Below, one piece after another: positions 32,115 to 45,263 of a stretch of DNA of 52,687 bases. Source of the stretch: Roseococcus sp. GTDB taxonomy: Bacteria > Pseudomonadota > Alphaproteobacteria > Acetobacterales > Acetobacteraceae. The stretch is taken from assembly GCA_026414745.1 (NCBI GenBank), contig JAOAIK010000057.1:1-52687 (forward strand), read 5' to 3'. Under the pieces are notes generated by a model, which searched no databases, was not told the origin of the DNA, and worked only from the letters and a program-made list of their open reading frames with translations. Every line of letters starts with the position of its first letter. The stretch's first letter is position 1. A program made the position numbers and the translations under genes.

Positions 32115-33097
32115 CCGGGACCGGGCGCGACCCTGCCGGTCGCCATGAGCCGCGGCCTCGCGCCGCCGGCAGCACGGGCGCGGCGGTTGCCGCCGGCGGC
32201 GACAATCTCCGCTGCGGCTTTGTCGCCGTGCTCGGGGCGCCCAATGCGGGCAAATCGACGCTGGTCAACGCGCTGGCCGGCACCAAGGTCAGCATCGTCT
32301 CCCCCAAGCCGCAGACCACGCGCTTCCGCATCCGCGCGGTGGTGATCGAGGGCCCGGCGCAGATCGTGCTCGTGGACACGCCGGGCATCTTCGCGCCCCG
32401 CCGGCGCCTTGACCGCGCCATGGTGGGGGCAGCCTGGGGAGGCGCGAAGGACGCCGACCTCGCCCTGCTGGTGGTGGACGCCAAGGCCGGGATCACCGGA
32501 GGGGTGCGGAGCATCATCGGCCGCCTGGCGCAGCAGCGCCGCCCCGTCTGGCTCGTGCTCAACAAGGTGGACCTCGTCCCGCGCGAGCGGCTGCTGCCGC
32601 TGGCGGCCGAACTCAACGCCCTCCTGCCTTTCGCCGAGACCTTCATGGTCAGTGCCGAGAAGGCGCAGGGCCTCGAGCGGCTGCGCGAGAAGCTTGCCGC
32701 GGCGATGCCGCCCGGCCCCTGGCTCTTCCCCGAGGACGAGCTGACCGACCTTCCCAACCGCATGCTCGCCGCCGAGATTGTCCGCGAGCAGATCCTGCGC
32801 CAGACCCACGAGGAGGTGCCGCACCACGCCACGGTGGAGACGGAGCAGTGGACCGAGCGCCCGGACGGCAGCGCGCGGGTGGACTGCACCATCTACGTGG
32901 CGCGGCCGGGCCAGAAGGCCATCCTGATCGGGGATGGCGGGGCGCGGATCCGCGAGATCGGCCGCCGCGCGCGGGCCGAACTCGCGCGGCTGCTCGAGCG
33001 TCCCGTCCATCTCTTCCTCCATGTGAAGGACCGACCGGGCTGGGACGAGGAGACTGGCCGCCTGCGCGCCCTTGGCCTCGACGAGGAGGAGGGCTGA
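32111..33097 (+). CDS. era: GTPase Era
   Basis: Era binds the 3' end of 16S rRNA and helps mature the small ribosomal subunit. The 328-residue protein from GTG 32111 has G1 GAPNAGKST (42-50), G3 DTPG (89-92), G4 NKVD (151-154) and a C-terminal KH domain with the loop IGDGGARIREIG. The first 30 or so residues are a non-conserved Arg/Gly/Ala-rich extension, longer than in the E. coli protein. No ATG or GTG in a better place was seen, and GTG 32111 overlaps the rnc stop. Confidence 0.94.
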   Translation: MTGTGRDPAGRHEPRPRAAGSTGAAVAAGGDNLRCGFVAVLGAPNAGKSTLVNALAGTKVSIVSPKPQTTRFRIRAVVIEGPAQIVLVDTPGIFAPRRRLDRAMVGAAWGGAKDADLALLVVDAKAGITGGVRSIIGRLAQQRRPVWLVLNKVDLVPRERLLPLAAELNALLPFAETFMVSAEKAQGLERLREKLAAAMPPGPWLFPEDELTDLPNRMLAAEIVREQILRQTHEEVPHHATVETEQWTERPDGSARVDCTIYVARPGQKAILIGDGGARIREIGRRARAELARLLERPVHLFLHVKDRPGWDEETGRLRALGLDEEEG

Positions 33098-33102
33098 ACG
33101 GC

Positions 33103-33855
33103 ATGTCCGTGGAATGGGCCGCACCCGCCGTGGTGCTCGCGGCCCGGCCGCATGGCGAGGGCGGCGCGGTGGTGACGGTGCTGACCGAGGCGCGGGGCCG
33201 TCACGCGGGCCTCGTGAAAGGGGGCGCGAGCCGCGCCCAGGCCGCGCTCTGGCAGCCGGGGAACCTGATCGAGGCGCGCTGGGTCGCGCGGCTGCCCGAC
33301 CAGCTCGGCAGCCTCTCGGGCGAGATGGTGCATCCCGCCGCGGCACTGGCCATGGAGGATGGCCTGGCCCTCGCCCTCCTCGCGGCCGCCTGCGCCGTGG
33401 CCGAGGGCGCGCTGCCCGAACGCGAGGCGCATCCTGCCTCCTTCCACGGGCTGGTCGCGGTCATCGCCGCCCTCGCCCGCGGGCCCGAGGCGGCGCTGCC
33501 GCTCCTGGTGCGCTGGGAACTCGCCCTGCTCGGGGAGCTCGGCTTCGGGCTCGATCTCGCGCGCTGCGCCGCGAGCGGGGCGACGGAGGGGCTCGCCTTT
33601 GTCTCGCCCCGCTCGGGCCGAGCGGTGAGCGCCGAGGCGGGCGCGCCCTATGCCGCGCGTCTGCTGCCCCTGCCCGGCTTCCTGCGCGATCCGCGTGAGG
33701 CGGGGGACGCGGCGGAATGGCTTGCGGGACTCCGCCTGACCGGGTTCTTCCTGGCGCGCGACGCCTTCGGCGCCCAGCACCGACCGCTGCCCGCGGCGCG
33801 CGAGGCGCTGGAGGCGAGGCTCGCCGACCGGATCGGGAAGACCGCTGATGCCTGA
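33103..33855 (+). CDS. recO: DNA repair protein RecO
   Basis: RecO helps load RecA onto SSB-coated single-stranded DNA in the RecFOR pathway. The 250-residue protein has the N-terminal OB fold (opening [25 protein letters not shown], here quoted in part as [13 protein letters not shown] and KGGASR), a helical middle with [26 protein letters not shown], and a C-terminal helical end. The usual zinc finger is reduced to a single cysteine in this region, as in many alphaproteobacteria. ATG 33103 follows the era stop by 5 bases; the 3' end overlaps parC by 8. Confidence 0.9.
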   Translation: MSVEWAAPAVVLAARPHGEGGAVVTVLTEARGRHAGLVKGGASRAQAALWQPGNLIEARWVARLPDQLGSLSGEMVHPAAALAMEDGLALALLAAACAVAEGALPEREAHPASFHGLVAVIAALARGPEAALPLLVRWELALLGELGFGLDLARCAASGATEGLAFVSPRSGRAVSAEAGAPYAARLLPLPGFLRDPREAGDAAEWLAGLRLTGFFLARDAFGAQHRPLPAAREALEARLADRIGKTADA

Positions 33856-36079
33856 CGACATCGTGCCGCCCGAGGGGGGCGCCATCCGCCCCGCGCGGCT
33901 CTCGGAGGCGCTGTCCGAGCGCTACCTCGCCTACGCCATGAGCACCATCATGGCGCGGTCGCTGCCCGATGTGCGCGACGGGCTGAAGCCGGTGCACCGC
34001 CGCCTGCTCTGGGCGATGCACCAGTTGAAGCTCGACCCAGCGAGCGGCTTCAAGAAATGCGCGCGCGTGGTGGGCGACGTGATCGGCAAATACCACCCGC
34101 ACGGCGACGCGGCCGTCTACGAGGCGCTGGTGCGGCTGGCGCAGGATTTCGCCGCCCGCTACCCGCTGGTCGAAGGCCAGGGCAATTTCGGCAACATCGA
34201 CGGCGACAATGCGGCGGCCATGCGCTACACCGAGGCGCGGCTGACCGAGGTGGCGCAGGCGCTCCTCGCGCAGATCGACGAGGACACCGTCGATTTCCGC
34301 GCCACCTACGACGGCGAGGACCGCGAGCCGGGGGTGCTGCCGGCCGCCTTCCCCAATCTTCTGGCGAACGGGGCAAGCGGCATCGCGGTGGGCATGGCCA
34401 CCTCCATCCCGCCGCACAATGCGGGCGAGATCTGCGCCGCCGCCCTGCACCTGATCACCCATCCCGAGGCGACGACGGCGGAGCTGCTCGCGCATATGCC
34501 CGGCCCCGACTTTCCCACGGGCGGCGTGCTGGTGGAGGGGCGCGAGAGCCTGGTGGAGGCCTATGAGACCGGCCGGGGCGGCCTGCGACTGCGCGCGAAG
34601 TGGGAGGTGGAGCGCCAGAAGGGTGGCGGCTGGCACATCGTCGTCTCCGAGATCCCCTATCAGGTGCAGAAGTCGCGACTGATCGAGCAGATCGCCCTGC
34701 TGCTCGAGGAGAGGAGGCTGCCGCTGCTCGGCGACGTGCGCGACGAGAGCACGGAGCGGGTGCGCATCGTGCTCGAGCCCCGCTCGCGCACCGTGGAGCC
34801 TGCGGTGCTGATGGAGACGCTGTTCCGCGCCACGCAGCTCGAAAGCCGCTTCCCGCTCAACATGAACGTGCTGGACGCGACGCGCACGCCGCGGGTGATG
34901 GGCCTGAGGGAGGTGTTGCGCGCCTGGCTCGACCACCGGCACGAGGTGCTGCGACGCCGCACCGCGCATCGGCTGGCCGCCATCGCGCGCCGCCTCGAGG
35001 TGCTGGAGGGCTACCTCATCGTCTATCTCAACCTCGACGAGGTGATCCGCATCATCCGGACGGAGGAGGAGCCCCGGCCGAAGCTGATGGCCGCCTTCTC
35101 GCTCACCGAGGCGCAGGCGGAGGCGATCCTCAACATGCGGCTGCGCGCGCTGCGCCGCCTCGAGGAGATGGAAATCCGCCGCGAGCACGAGAAGCTCGTC
35201 AAGGAGCAGAAGGGGCTCGCCGCGCTGATGGGCAGCGAGGCGAAGCGCTGGGCCGCCATCGGCCGGGAGATCGAGGAGATGCGCCGGCGGTTCGGCGAGG
35301 GGCCGCTGGGGGCGCGGCGCACCGCCGTCGCCGAGGCGCCGCCGGCCGTGGCGGTGGACGAAACCGCCCTCGTCGAGCGCGAGCCGCTGACCGTCGTGCT
35401 CTCGCGCAAGGGCTGGATCCGCGCGCTGAAGGGTCATCTGCCGGAGGAGGCGGAGCTGCGCTTCAAGGAGGGCGACAGCCTCGCCTTCCGCCTGCATGCG
35501 CAGAGCACCGACCGGCTGGTCCTCTTCGCCTCCAACGGCCGCGCCTACACGCTGAAGGCGGAAGCGCTCCCGCGCGGCCGGGGCGACGGCCAGCCGGTCC
35601 GGCTTCTGGTCGATCTGCCGAACGAGGAGGAACCGGTGGCGCTCTTCGTGCCGACCGAGGGGGCGAAGCTTCTGCTCGCCGCGAGCGACGGCAAGGGCTT
35701 CCTCGTGGAGGCGGCGGAAATGCTCGCCGAGAAGCGTACCGGCAAGCAGGTCATGACGCTGGAGGGCGGAGCGCGCGCCCTGCTCTGCAAGCCGGCGCGG
35801 GGCGACCACGTCGCGGCGATCGGCGAGAACCGCAAGCTGCTCGTCTTCCCGCTCGAGCAGCTTCCCGTTCTGGCGCGCGGTCGCGGCGTGCAGCTGCAAT
35901 CCTACAAGGATGGCGGGCTGGCGGATGCCAAGGTGTTCTTCCTGGCCGAGGGCCTGTCCTGGCGGCTCGGCGACCGGCTCCGGATCGAGCATGATCTCGC
36001 GGCGTGGAGGGGCCACCGCGCCGGGGCCGGGAAGCTGCCGCCGAGCGGTTTCCCGCGCACGAACAGCTTCGGGGATTGA
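33848..36079 (+). CDS. parC: DNA topoisomerase IV subunit A
   Basis: ParC is the DNA-cleaving subunit of topoisomerase IV, which unlinks daughter chromosomes. The 743-residue protein has the winged-helix region with [15 protein letters not shown], the catalytic tyrosine Tyr127 in [10 protein letters not shown], and [17 protein letters not shown] coiled-coil arm and a shorter C-terminal beta-propeller follow. ParC is preferred to GyrA because of the short C-terminal domain and the position after recO. At the quinolone-sensitive serine of E. coli ParC this protein has Ala88; the glutamate four positions on is kept (Glu92). Confidence 0.93.
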   Translation: MPDDIVPPEGGAIRPARLSEALSERYLAYAMSTIMARSLPDVRDGLKPVHRRLLWAMHQLKLDPASGFKKCARVVGDVIGKYHPHGDAAVYEALVRLAQDFAARYPLVEGQGNFGNIDGDNAAAMRYTEARLTEVAQALLAQIDEDTVDFRATYDGEDREPGVLPAAFPNLLANGASGIAVGMATSIPPHNAGEICAAALHLITHPEATTAELLAHMPGPDFPTGGVLVEGRESLVEAYETGRGGLRLRAKWEVERQKGGGWHIVVSEIPYQVQKSRLIEQIALLLEERRLPLLGDVRDESTERVRIVLEPRSRTVEPAVLMETLFRATQLESRFPLNMNVLDATRTPRVMGLREVLRAWLDHRHEVLRRRTAHRLAAIARRLEVLEGYLIVYLNLDEVIRIIRTEEEPRPKLMAAFSLTEAQAEAILNMRLRALRRLEEMEIRREHEKLVKEQKGLAALMGSEAKRWAAIGREIEEMRRRFGEGPLGARRTAVAEAPPAVAVDETALVEREPLTVVLSRKGWIRALKGHLPEEAELRFKEGDSLAFRLHAQSTDRLVLFASNGRAYTLKAEALPRGRGDGQPVRLLVDLPNEEEPVALFVPTEGAKLLLAASDGKGFLVEAAEMLAEKRTGKQVMTLEGGARALLCKPARGDHVAAIGENRKLLVFPLEQLPVLARGRGVQLQSYKDGGLADAKVFFLAEGLSWRLGDRLRIEHDLAAWRGHRAGAGKLPPSGFPRTNSFGD

Positions 36080-36081
36080 GC

Positions 36082-36477
36082 ATGCGCCTCTGTCTCGGCC
36101 TCGCCGTGCTGCTGTCCGCCGTGCCGGCGCTGGCGCAGCGCGCCGGCGGCCCGCATGACGGCATCTACGACGGGGTGGTGTTCCAGGAATGCCGCGGCGG
36201 CGGCCGCGTGCGGCAGGACCGGACCTCCGCCGAGGTGCGCGGCGGCGAGATCACCATCGCCGGCTTGCCGGGGGATGCGCCGATCACCGGGCGCATCGGG
36301 GCGAACGGCGCCGTGACGCTGCCGCCGGTCGGGCTGTTTCAGGCCGGGCAGGGACAGATCTTCATCGGCGCGAACAACGCCCGCCGCTTCACCGGCACCC
36401 ATCCCGGACGCGGCGCCTGCAGCCTGGGCTATGATCTGCGGCGCAGCGGGCCGCTTCCGCGCGGCCGGGGAGGCTAG
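36082..36477 (+). CDS. Small secreted protein of unknown function
   Basis: ATG 36082, two bases after the parC stop, opens a 131-residue protein. A clear signal peptide has its cleavage site after ALA at residue 18. The mature part is rich in Gly and Arg, begins YDGVVFQECRGG, and has two cysteines (one at 37, one near the C-terminus in GACSLGYD) that could form a disulfide. A short beta-rich domain is likely. I do not recognise a family. The tight spacing to parC suggests co-transcription, though the function need not be related. Confidence 0.65.
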   Translation: MRLCLGLAVLLSAVPALAQRAGGPHDGIYDGVVFQECRGGGRVRQDRTSAEVRGGEITIAGLPGDAPITGRIGANGAVTLPPVGLFQAGQGQIFIGANNARRFTGTHPGRGACSLGYDLRRSGPLPRGRGG

Positions 36478-36782
36478 GCGGCAACCGGGCGCGGTTCCTG
36501 GCGCACACACCCCGGCATGCCGATCGCCGGCTGGCCGTGGGCCCCCTCCGGGCAGCGCCGGCGCGGGCATCGACATTCTCCGAGCCGGGCTCGGCCGATG
36601 GTGCCCAGCCGGAAACTCCGCCGCGCATCATGGCCTTGGCATGCGGAGCGGCCGGCGCCCTCAGCCTCGCGGCTGGCCCGGCGGCGACGGCTGCGGGCCG
36701 CGCCGGGGCAGGGAAGCGCGCGGCCAGTCCCGCCGCCCGCGCCTGGGTCGCCCAGGGCACCCTGCGCCCGGAGGACGGGCCA
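36478..36782. other. 305-base convergent gap without a gene
   Basis: This gap separates the plus-strand secreted-protein gene from the minus-strand methyltransferase gene. Long open frames cross it on both strands, but they are shadows of neighbours without start signals. Two short perfect hairpins lie in it: 36580-36594 (6-bp stem CCGAGC, 3-base loop) and 36742-36756 (6-bp stem CCTGGG, 3-base loop), the latter 27 bases past the methyltransferase stop. They may end the two converging transcripts; neither has a T-run. Confidence 0.4.
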
Positions 36783-37853
36783 TCACGGAACGAGGCGAGG
36801 ATTGCGCCAGAACTGCGTGCCATCGCAGATGGTCAGCGCCTCCACGCTCGGCGCTCCCGGCGCATGGCCGGCGACGGGGCCGAGATTGGCGAGCATATGC
36901 CAGCCTGCGGCGTGGAACAGGTCGAAGCAGGCGGCGTCCAGGGCCTTGGAATGGGTGGCGACGAGAAGGAAGCGCACCCTCTCCTGCAGCGTCGGAAGGG
37001 CGGCGCGGCAGAGGCGCTCCTCCCACCCCTGCAGGTCCATGTGGACGAAGTCCCAGCGCGGTTCGCGCGCGAGGAACTCCGCGAGCGGAAGGCCGGGCCG
37101 CGCGACGGTGCCGGCGGCGGTGTCGAGGCCGCGGTAGTCCGGCTCGCCCGGCCGGCGTGCACGGTTGCCGTAATCCGGCCCCATGGATTCGGAGGGCTCG
37201 GTCCAGAACACCTCGCCCGGACCCTCCGAGAGCACCGCATCCAGCACCACCACCTCCTCCTCCGGGATGGCATTGTCGGCGAGGTGAAGACGCAGCCTCT
37301 CGAGGTTCCGCCTCCCCGCCTCCACGGCATAGAAGCGGCGCTCCGCCACCCCCTGGCGCCGGGCCAGCGCGTGCGCGGCGGCGGTCCAGGGCCCCCAGCC
37401 GGCGCCGAGCTCCGCCATCACGAAACGCGTGGGCGAGGCGCCCAGCGCGCGCAGCAGCGCGAGCCATTCGACCGCCTCGGCGTGGAAATCGGAGGGAATG
37501 GGAAGGGCGCAATGCCGTCCGTCATGGCCGGGCGGCAGCCCCACCAGGGAGAGGCGGGTGTAGATGCCGGTGAAATCCGACACGAAGCCCGGGCGGGGCG
37601 GGGGCCATTCGCAGGCGGCCGCCGCGCGCAGATCGGCGACATCGGCCTCGGTCAGCCCCATGCGTCGCAGCAGCTGGGGGTGTGTCAGGTGCGCGGCGCG
37701 CCGCACCGCCTCGTCGCAGGCGAGGAGGCTCTGCCCGAAGGCCTCCGCGCTGTCATGCGCGGCGGCATGGGCCTGGATGACCTCCTCGCTCTCCGGCAGC
37801 CGCCCGAGCACCAGCCGATAGCCGAGGATCACCTCTTCCCGGCTGATGGGCAT
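36783..37853 (-). CDS. FkbM-family SAM-dependent methyltransferase
   Basis: The 356-residue protein has a Rossmann methyltransferase core with motif I MAELGAGWGPW (about 146-156), a later acidic residue in FYAVEAGRRNLERL, and the FkbM-type segment DFVHMDLQGWEERL. The first 60 residues resemble the helical DUF4214-like module (YRLVLGRLPESEEVI and a downstream short helix) often joined to FkbM enzymes in this group. FkbM enzymes usually methylate hydroxyls of sugars or polyketides. No polysaccharide or polyketide genes lie nearby, so the substrate is open. It starts 15 bases after the fusA stop on the same strand. Confidence 0.8.
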   Translation of the reverse strand: MPISREEVILGYRLVLGRLPESEEVIQAHAAAHDSAEAFGQSLLACDEAVRRAAHLTHPQLLRRMGLTEADVADLRAAAACEWPPPRPGFVSDFTGIYTRLSLVGLPPGHDGRHCALPIPSDFHAEAVEWLALLRALGASPTRFVMAELGAGWGPWTAAAHALARRQGVAERRFYAVEAGRRNLERLRLHLADNAIPEEEVVVLDAVLSEGPGEVFWTEPSESMGPDYGNRARRPGEPDYRGLDTAAGTVARPGLPLAEFLAREPRWDFVHMDLQGWEERLCRAALPTLQERVRFLLVATHSKALDAACFDLFHAAGWHMLANLGPVAGHAPGAPSVEALTICDGTQFWRNPRLVP

Positions 37854-37868
37854 GAGGGGCGGCGGGCC

Positions 37869-39950
<2,082 letters not shown>

Positions 39951-39969
39951 GGTGGGCCTCCATGCGTCA

Positions 39970-40007
39970 AGGCAGGCCGCAACCCCTACTCGGGGCTCCG
40001 CCTGCCT
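39970..40007 (-). promoter_or_regulatory. Hairpin in the leader of fusA
   Basis: AGGCAGGC at 39970-39977 pairs perfectly with GCCTGCCT at 40000-40007, and inside it CCCC (39983-39986) can pair with GGGG (39992-39995). The structure ends about 20 bases before the GTG of fusA on the minus strand. It could be a leader structure that controls translation or an end-of-transcript hairpin for the upstream aminotransferase. No T-run follows. Confidence 0.4.
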
Positions 40008-40077
40008 CACTGAAACGTCGAACCAGGAAGTTCTGGGCGGGCAGATGCCCTTTCCCACCCGGTTTTGCAAGCCTGGG

Positions 40078-40105
40078 CGCGCCGGGCGGGGTTGCACCCG
40101 GCGCG
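40078..40105 (-). terminator. 9-bp hairpin after the aminotransferase gene
   Basis: CGCGCCGGG (40078-40086) pairs with CCCGGCGCG (40097-40105) around a 10-base loop. It lies just past the stop codon of the aminotransferase gene on the minus strand. There is no T-run, so this is a weak intrinsic terminator candidate. Confidence 0.4.
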
Positions 40106-40112
40106 GGGCGCC

Positions 40113-42144
<2,032 letters not shown>

Positions 42145-42148
<4 letters not shown>

Positions 42149-42978
42149 CGCCGCGCGAGCCGCTGGTAGAGCACGACCGGAAGCAGCAGCACCGCCAGCA
42201 GGGCGGAGGCGAGGGCGGCGGCCGCCGGCCAGTCCCGTGTCTGGAAGAACTCGCCCCAGATGGCCCGGCCGATCAGGACGGAATCGGGCGCGCCGAGCAG
42301 CTCTGGGATCACCACCTCGCCCGCGGCGGGAATGAACACCAGCAGGAAGGCGGCGGCCGCGGCCGGCGCGGCGAGCGGCAGGGTGATGGTGCGGAACACG
42401 GTGAAGGGCGAGGCGCCAAGATCGGCCGCCGCCTCCTCCAGCGCAGGATCCCGCCGCATCAGGGCGGCATAGAGCGGCAGCACGGCGAAGGGCAGATAGC
42501 CATGCACCATGCCGGCCAGCATCGCGCCCTCGGTGTAGAGCAGCGCGAGCGGCGCCTCGATCAGGCCGGCCGAGAGCAGCACCGTGTTGATCCAGCCCGA
42601 ATCGCGCAGCAGCCCCACCCAGGCGGAGAGGCGCAGCACGAAGCCCGTCCAGAAGGGCAGAAGGACCAGGGCGAGCAGGCCGAACTGCCGCCCGGGCCGC
42701 GCCGAGGCGATGCCGAGCGCCATCCCGAAGCCGATGACGAGGCAGAGAGAGGCGGTCAGCGCCGCCAGCCGCAGCGAGCGCAGGAAGGCGTCGAGGTAGT
42801 AGCCATCGGCAAACAGCAGCGACCAGGCCTCCAGGCTGCCCTGCCAGCCTTCCGGCCCGATGGGCCAGCGCACCGGCGGCACGCCCGGGGCCACGCTGCC
42901 GAAGCCCATGCCGAGCACGATGGCGAGCGGTGCCGCCACCAGCAGCCCGAGCGCGAGCCAGGCGCCGAGGCGGATCAC
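42145..42978 (-). CDS. potH: Polyamine-type ABC transporter permease (PotH-like)
   Basis: The 277-residue protein has six predicted membrane helices and the EAA loop EEAAADLGASPFTVFRTITLPL, nearly the same as in its partner permease. Typical PotB/PotH segments are LLPFWTGFVLRLSAWVGLL and FIPAAGEVVIPELLG. It overlaps the ATPase gene upstream and the partner permease downstream by 4 bases each. With its partner it forms the membrane channel of the importer. Confidence 0.88.
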
Positions 42979-43976
42979 GCCGCGAGCGGGGCGAGGGCCG
43001 CCGCCTCCCAGGCGAGCGCGATCTCGGCCCCGCGGGCGGGCAGCGCCGCGCCGGCCGGCAGCACCACGCGCAGCGCCTCGCCCCCCGCGGGCCGCGCGAG
43101 CAGCAGGGCATCGGCGCCGCGGAAGGCCACCTCCTCCACCACGGCGCGCACGCCGTTCACCGGCGGCGCCTCCGCGACCAGCACGATGCGCTCGGGCCGC
43201 AGCGCATAGGCGGGAGCGGGCGTCGCGGGCGCAAGCGGAATGGGTCCGCCCGCCTCCAGGATGTTCGCCGCGCCAAGGAAGCGCGCGACGCTGCGGGTCG
43301 CCGGCCTCTCGTAGAGCTCGCGCGGGGGGGCCACCTGGGCGATGCGCCCGCCCTCGAGCAGCGCCACGCGATCGGCCAGCGCCAGCGCCTCGGACTGGTC
43401 ATGGGTGACCATCACGAAGCTCGCGCCCGTGCGGCGCTGCAGGGCGCGCAGCTCGAGGCCGGTGCGCTCCCTCAGCCCCGCGTCCAGCGCGGCGAGCGGC
43501 TCGTCGAGCAGCACGAGCGCGGGCCGGCGGGCCAGGGCGCGGGCCAGCGCGACCCGCTGCTGCTGCCCGCCCGAGAGCTGCGCGGGGCGCCGCCCCTCCA
43601 GCCCCTCGAGGCGCAAGAGCGCCACGAGCTCCGCCACGCGCGCGGCGATGGCGCGCGCATCGGCGCCGGCGCGGCGCAGCCCGTAGGCGATGTTCTCGCG
43701 CACGCTCATGTGCGGGAACAACGCATAGGACTGGAACATCATCGCCACATCCCGCGCGGGCGGCGGATCGGCGGTGATGTCGCGGCCCTTGAGCACGACG
43801 CGCCCGGCATCGGGCCGCTCGAAGCCCGCCACCACGCGCAGCAACGTGGACTTGCCCGAGCCCGAGCCGCCGAGCAGCGCCACGAACTCGCCCTCCGCCA
43901 CGGTGAGCGAGAGCCCCTCCAGCGCCACCGCGCTGCCGAAGCGGCGGCTGATGCCCTCGAGCGCGAGCAGCCTCAG
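42975..43976 (-). CDS. potG: Polyamine-type ABC transporter ATPase (PotA/PotG-like), CTG start
   Basis: The ATPase powers the pot importer. It has Walker A GGSGSGKST (36-44), the signature LSGGQQQR (134-141), Walker B LVLLDEP, the switch His192 in VTHDQSEAL, and a C-terminal TOBE domain. There is no ATG, GTG or TTG between the potF stop and the conserved first strand LLALEGISRRFG. The best start is CTG (43974-43976), which overlaps the potF stop as CTGA; this gives 333 residues. The first in-frame ATG lies after Walker A and cannot be the start. Earlier in-frame starts would lie deep within potF. Confidence 0.85.
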   Translation of the reverse strand: MRLLALEGISRRFGSAVALEGLSLTVAEGEFVALLGGSGSGKSTLLRVVAGFERPDAGRVVLKGRDITADPPPARDVAMMFQSYALFPHMSVRENIAYGLRRAGADARAIAARVAELVALLRLEGLEGRRPAQLSGGQQQRVALARALARRPALVLLDEPLAALDAGLRERTGLELRALQRRTGASFVMVTHDQSEALALADRVALLEGGRIAQVAPPRELYERPATRSVARFLGAANILEAGGPIPLAPATPAPAYALRPERIVLVAEAPPVNGVRAVVEEVAFRGADALLLARPAGGEALRVVLPAGAALPARGAEIALAWEAAALAPLAA

Positions 43977-45061
43977 CGCCCCGCCTTGAAGCGGGCCCAG
44001 AGCCGCGCCCGAGCGCGCTCCGCCGCCTGGCTCGGCGTGCCGGCGACGAAGCTGCGCGCGATGGTCTCGGCGTCGGGGAACACGGAAGGATCCTCGCGGA
44101 TGTCCTCGGGCAGCAGGGCGCGCGAGGCGGGCACGGCGTTCGGGTAGCGCACCTGGCGGGTGATGCCGGCCATCACATCGGGCTGCAGGACGAAGTTGAT
44201 GAAGGCGTGCGCCGCATCGGGGTTGGGCGCATCGGCCGGGATCGCCAGCATGTCGAACCAGAGCTGCGCGCCCTCGCGCGGCGTGACGTAGCGCACCTCG
44301 TGCGCGCGCCGCGCCTCGCGCGCGCGGGCGGCGGCCTGGATCACGTCGCCCGAATAGGTGAAGGCGAGGCAGATCTCGCCGTTCGCCAGCGCCTCGATCA
44401 GAGCAGGCGGCGAGGGGATGGAGCGCAGGAAGGGGCGGATGGCCAGCAGCGCGCGCTGCGCGGCGTCGAGCTCGGCCTGGCTCGCCGTGTCGGGGTGGAA
44501 GCCGAGATGGCGCAGCACCGAGGGCAGCACGTCCACCGCGCTGTCCATCACCGCGACCCCGCAGCGGGCGAGGCGACGGACATGCTGCGGGTCCATCAGC
44601 AGGGCCATGCTGTCGAGCGGCGCTTCGGGCGCCAGGGCGCGGATGCGCTCGGGGAGCATGCCGAGTCCGACCGTGCCCCACAGATAGATCACGCCGTGCC
44701 GGTTGCCCGGATCCACCGCGGCGATGCGCGCCATCAGCACGGGATCGAGGTTCCGGGCGTTGGGGATGCGCGCCATGTCGAGCGGCCGCAGCGCCCCGGC
44801 GCGCAGCAGGCGGTGGAAGGTGGGCTCGCTGGTGGGCACCACGATGTCATAGCCGCTGCGGCCTGCGGACAATTTTCCTTCGAGCGTCTCGAGCGTGTCA
44901 TAGACATCGTAGCGGACGCGGATGCCGGTTTCGCGCTGGAATCGCTCGATGGCGTAGGGGTCGATGTAGTCGGCCCAGTTGTAGATGTTGAGCACGGGCT
45001 GCTGCGCCTGGGCGGTGGCGCCGAGCAGCAGGAGGGCGGCGGCGAGCAGCAGGCGGCGCAT
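43973..45061 (-). CDS. potF: Polyamine-binding periplasmic protein (PotF/PotD-like)
   Basis: The 362-residue solute-binding protein has a signal peptide with cleavage after AQA (residue 19). The mature protein begins with the family hallmark LNIYNWADYIDPYAIERF, then YDVYDTLETLEGKL and GYDIVVPTSEPTF. It captures polyamine in the periplasm for the two permeases encoded downstream. GGAGAGG precedes ATG 45061. The operon runs potF, ATPase, PotH-like, PotI-like with 4-base overlaps throughout. The gene is divergent from the phage-fibre cassette. Confidence 0.92.
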   Translation of the reverse strand: MRRLLLAAALLLLGATAQAQQPVLNIYNWADYIDPYAIERFQRETGIRVRYDVYDTLETLEGKLSAGRSGYDIVVPTSEPTFHRLLRAGALRPLDMARIPNARNLDPVLMARIAAVDPGNRHGVIYLWGTVGLGMLPERIRALAPEAPLDSMALLMDPQHVRRLARCGVAVMDSAVDVLPSVLRHLGFHPDTASQAELDAAQRALLAIRPFLRSIPSPPALIEALANGEICLAFTYSGDVIQAAARAREARRAHEVRYVTPREGAQLWFDMLAIPADAPNPDAAHAFINFVLQPDVMAGITRQVRYPNAVPASRALLPEDIREDPSVFPDAETIARSFVAGTPSQAAERARARLWARFKAGR

Positions 45062-45263
45062 GGACCCCTCTCCATCCGGGAGCGTCCTCGCTCTTGCAGC
45101 AGCACCCCTGCGCCCGCAACCCCGGATTATTTTCCTTGACCGGCGGAGCGATCCGGTCTAGTGAAGGCAGGCCAACGGGCGATTTGCGCCCAGGCTCCAT
45201 CCCCTCCCCTCCGTTTCACCGCCCCCCAACCGCCGCGCCCGGCGCGGAAGGAGACGCACGCCC
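45062..45263 (+). promoter_or_regulatory. Divergent intergenic region with a promoter candidate for the fibre cassette
   Basis: This 202-base region separates potF (minus) from the fibre cassette (plus). On the plus strand TTGACC (45136-45141) is followed after 15 bases by TCTAGT (45157-45162, four of six -10 bases) or after 17 bases by TAGTGA. Start would fall about 90 bases before the first cassette gene. On the minus strand AATAAT (five of six) within the A/T-rich stretch near 45126-45134 could be a -10 for potF, without a good -35. GGAAGGAGA lies just before the cassette start. Confidence 0.4.

Noticed and set aside
39951..40097. Longer fusA start giving 49 extra residues
   Set aside because: EF-G proteins begin at the GTG-coded residue before [10 protein letters not shown], and GGAGG sits at the right distance; the extra residues show no similarity.
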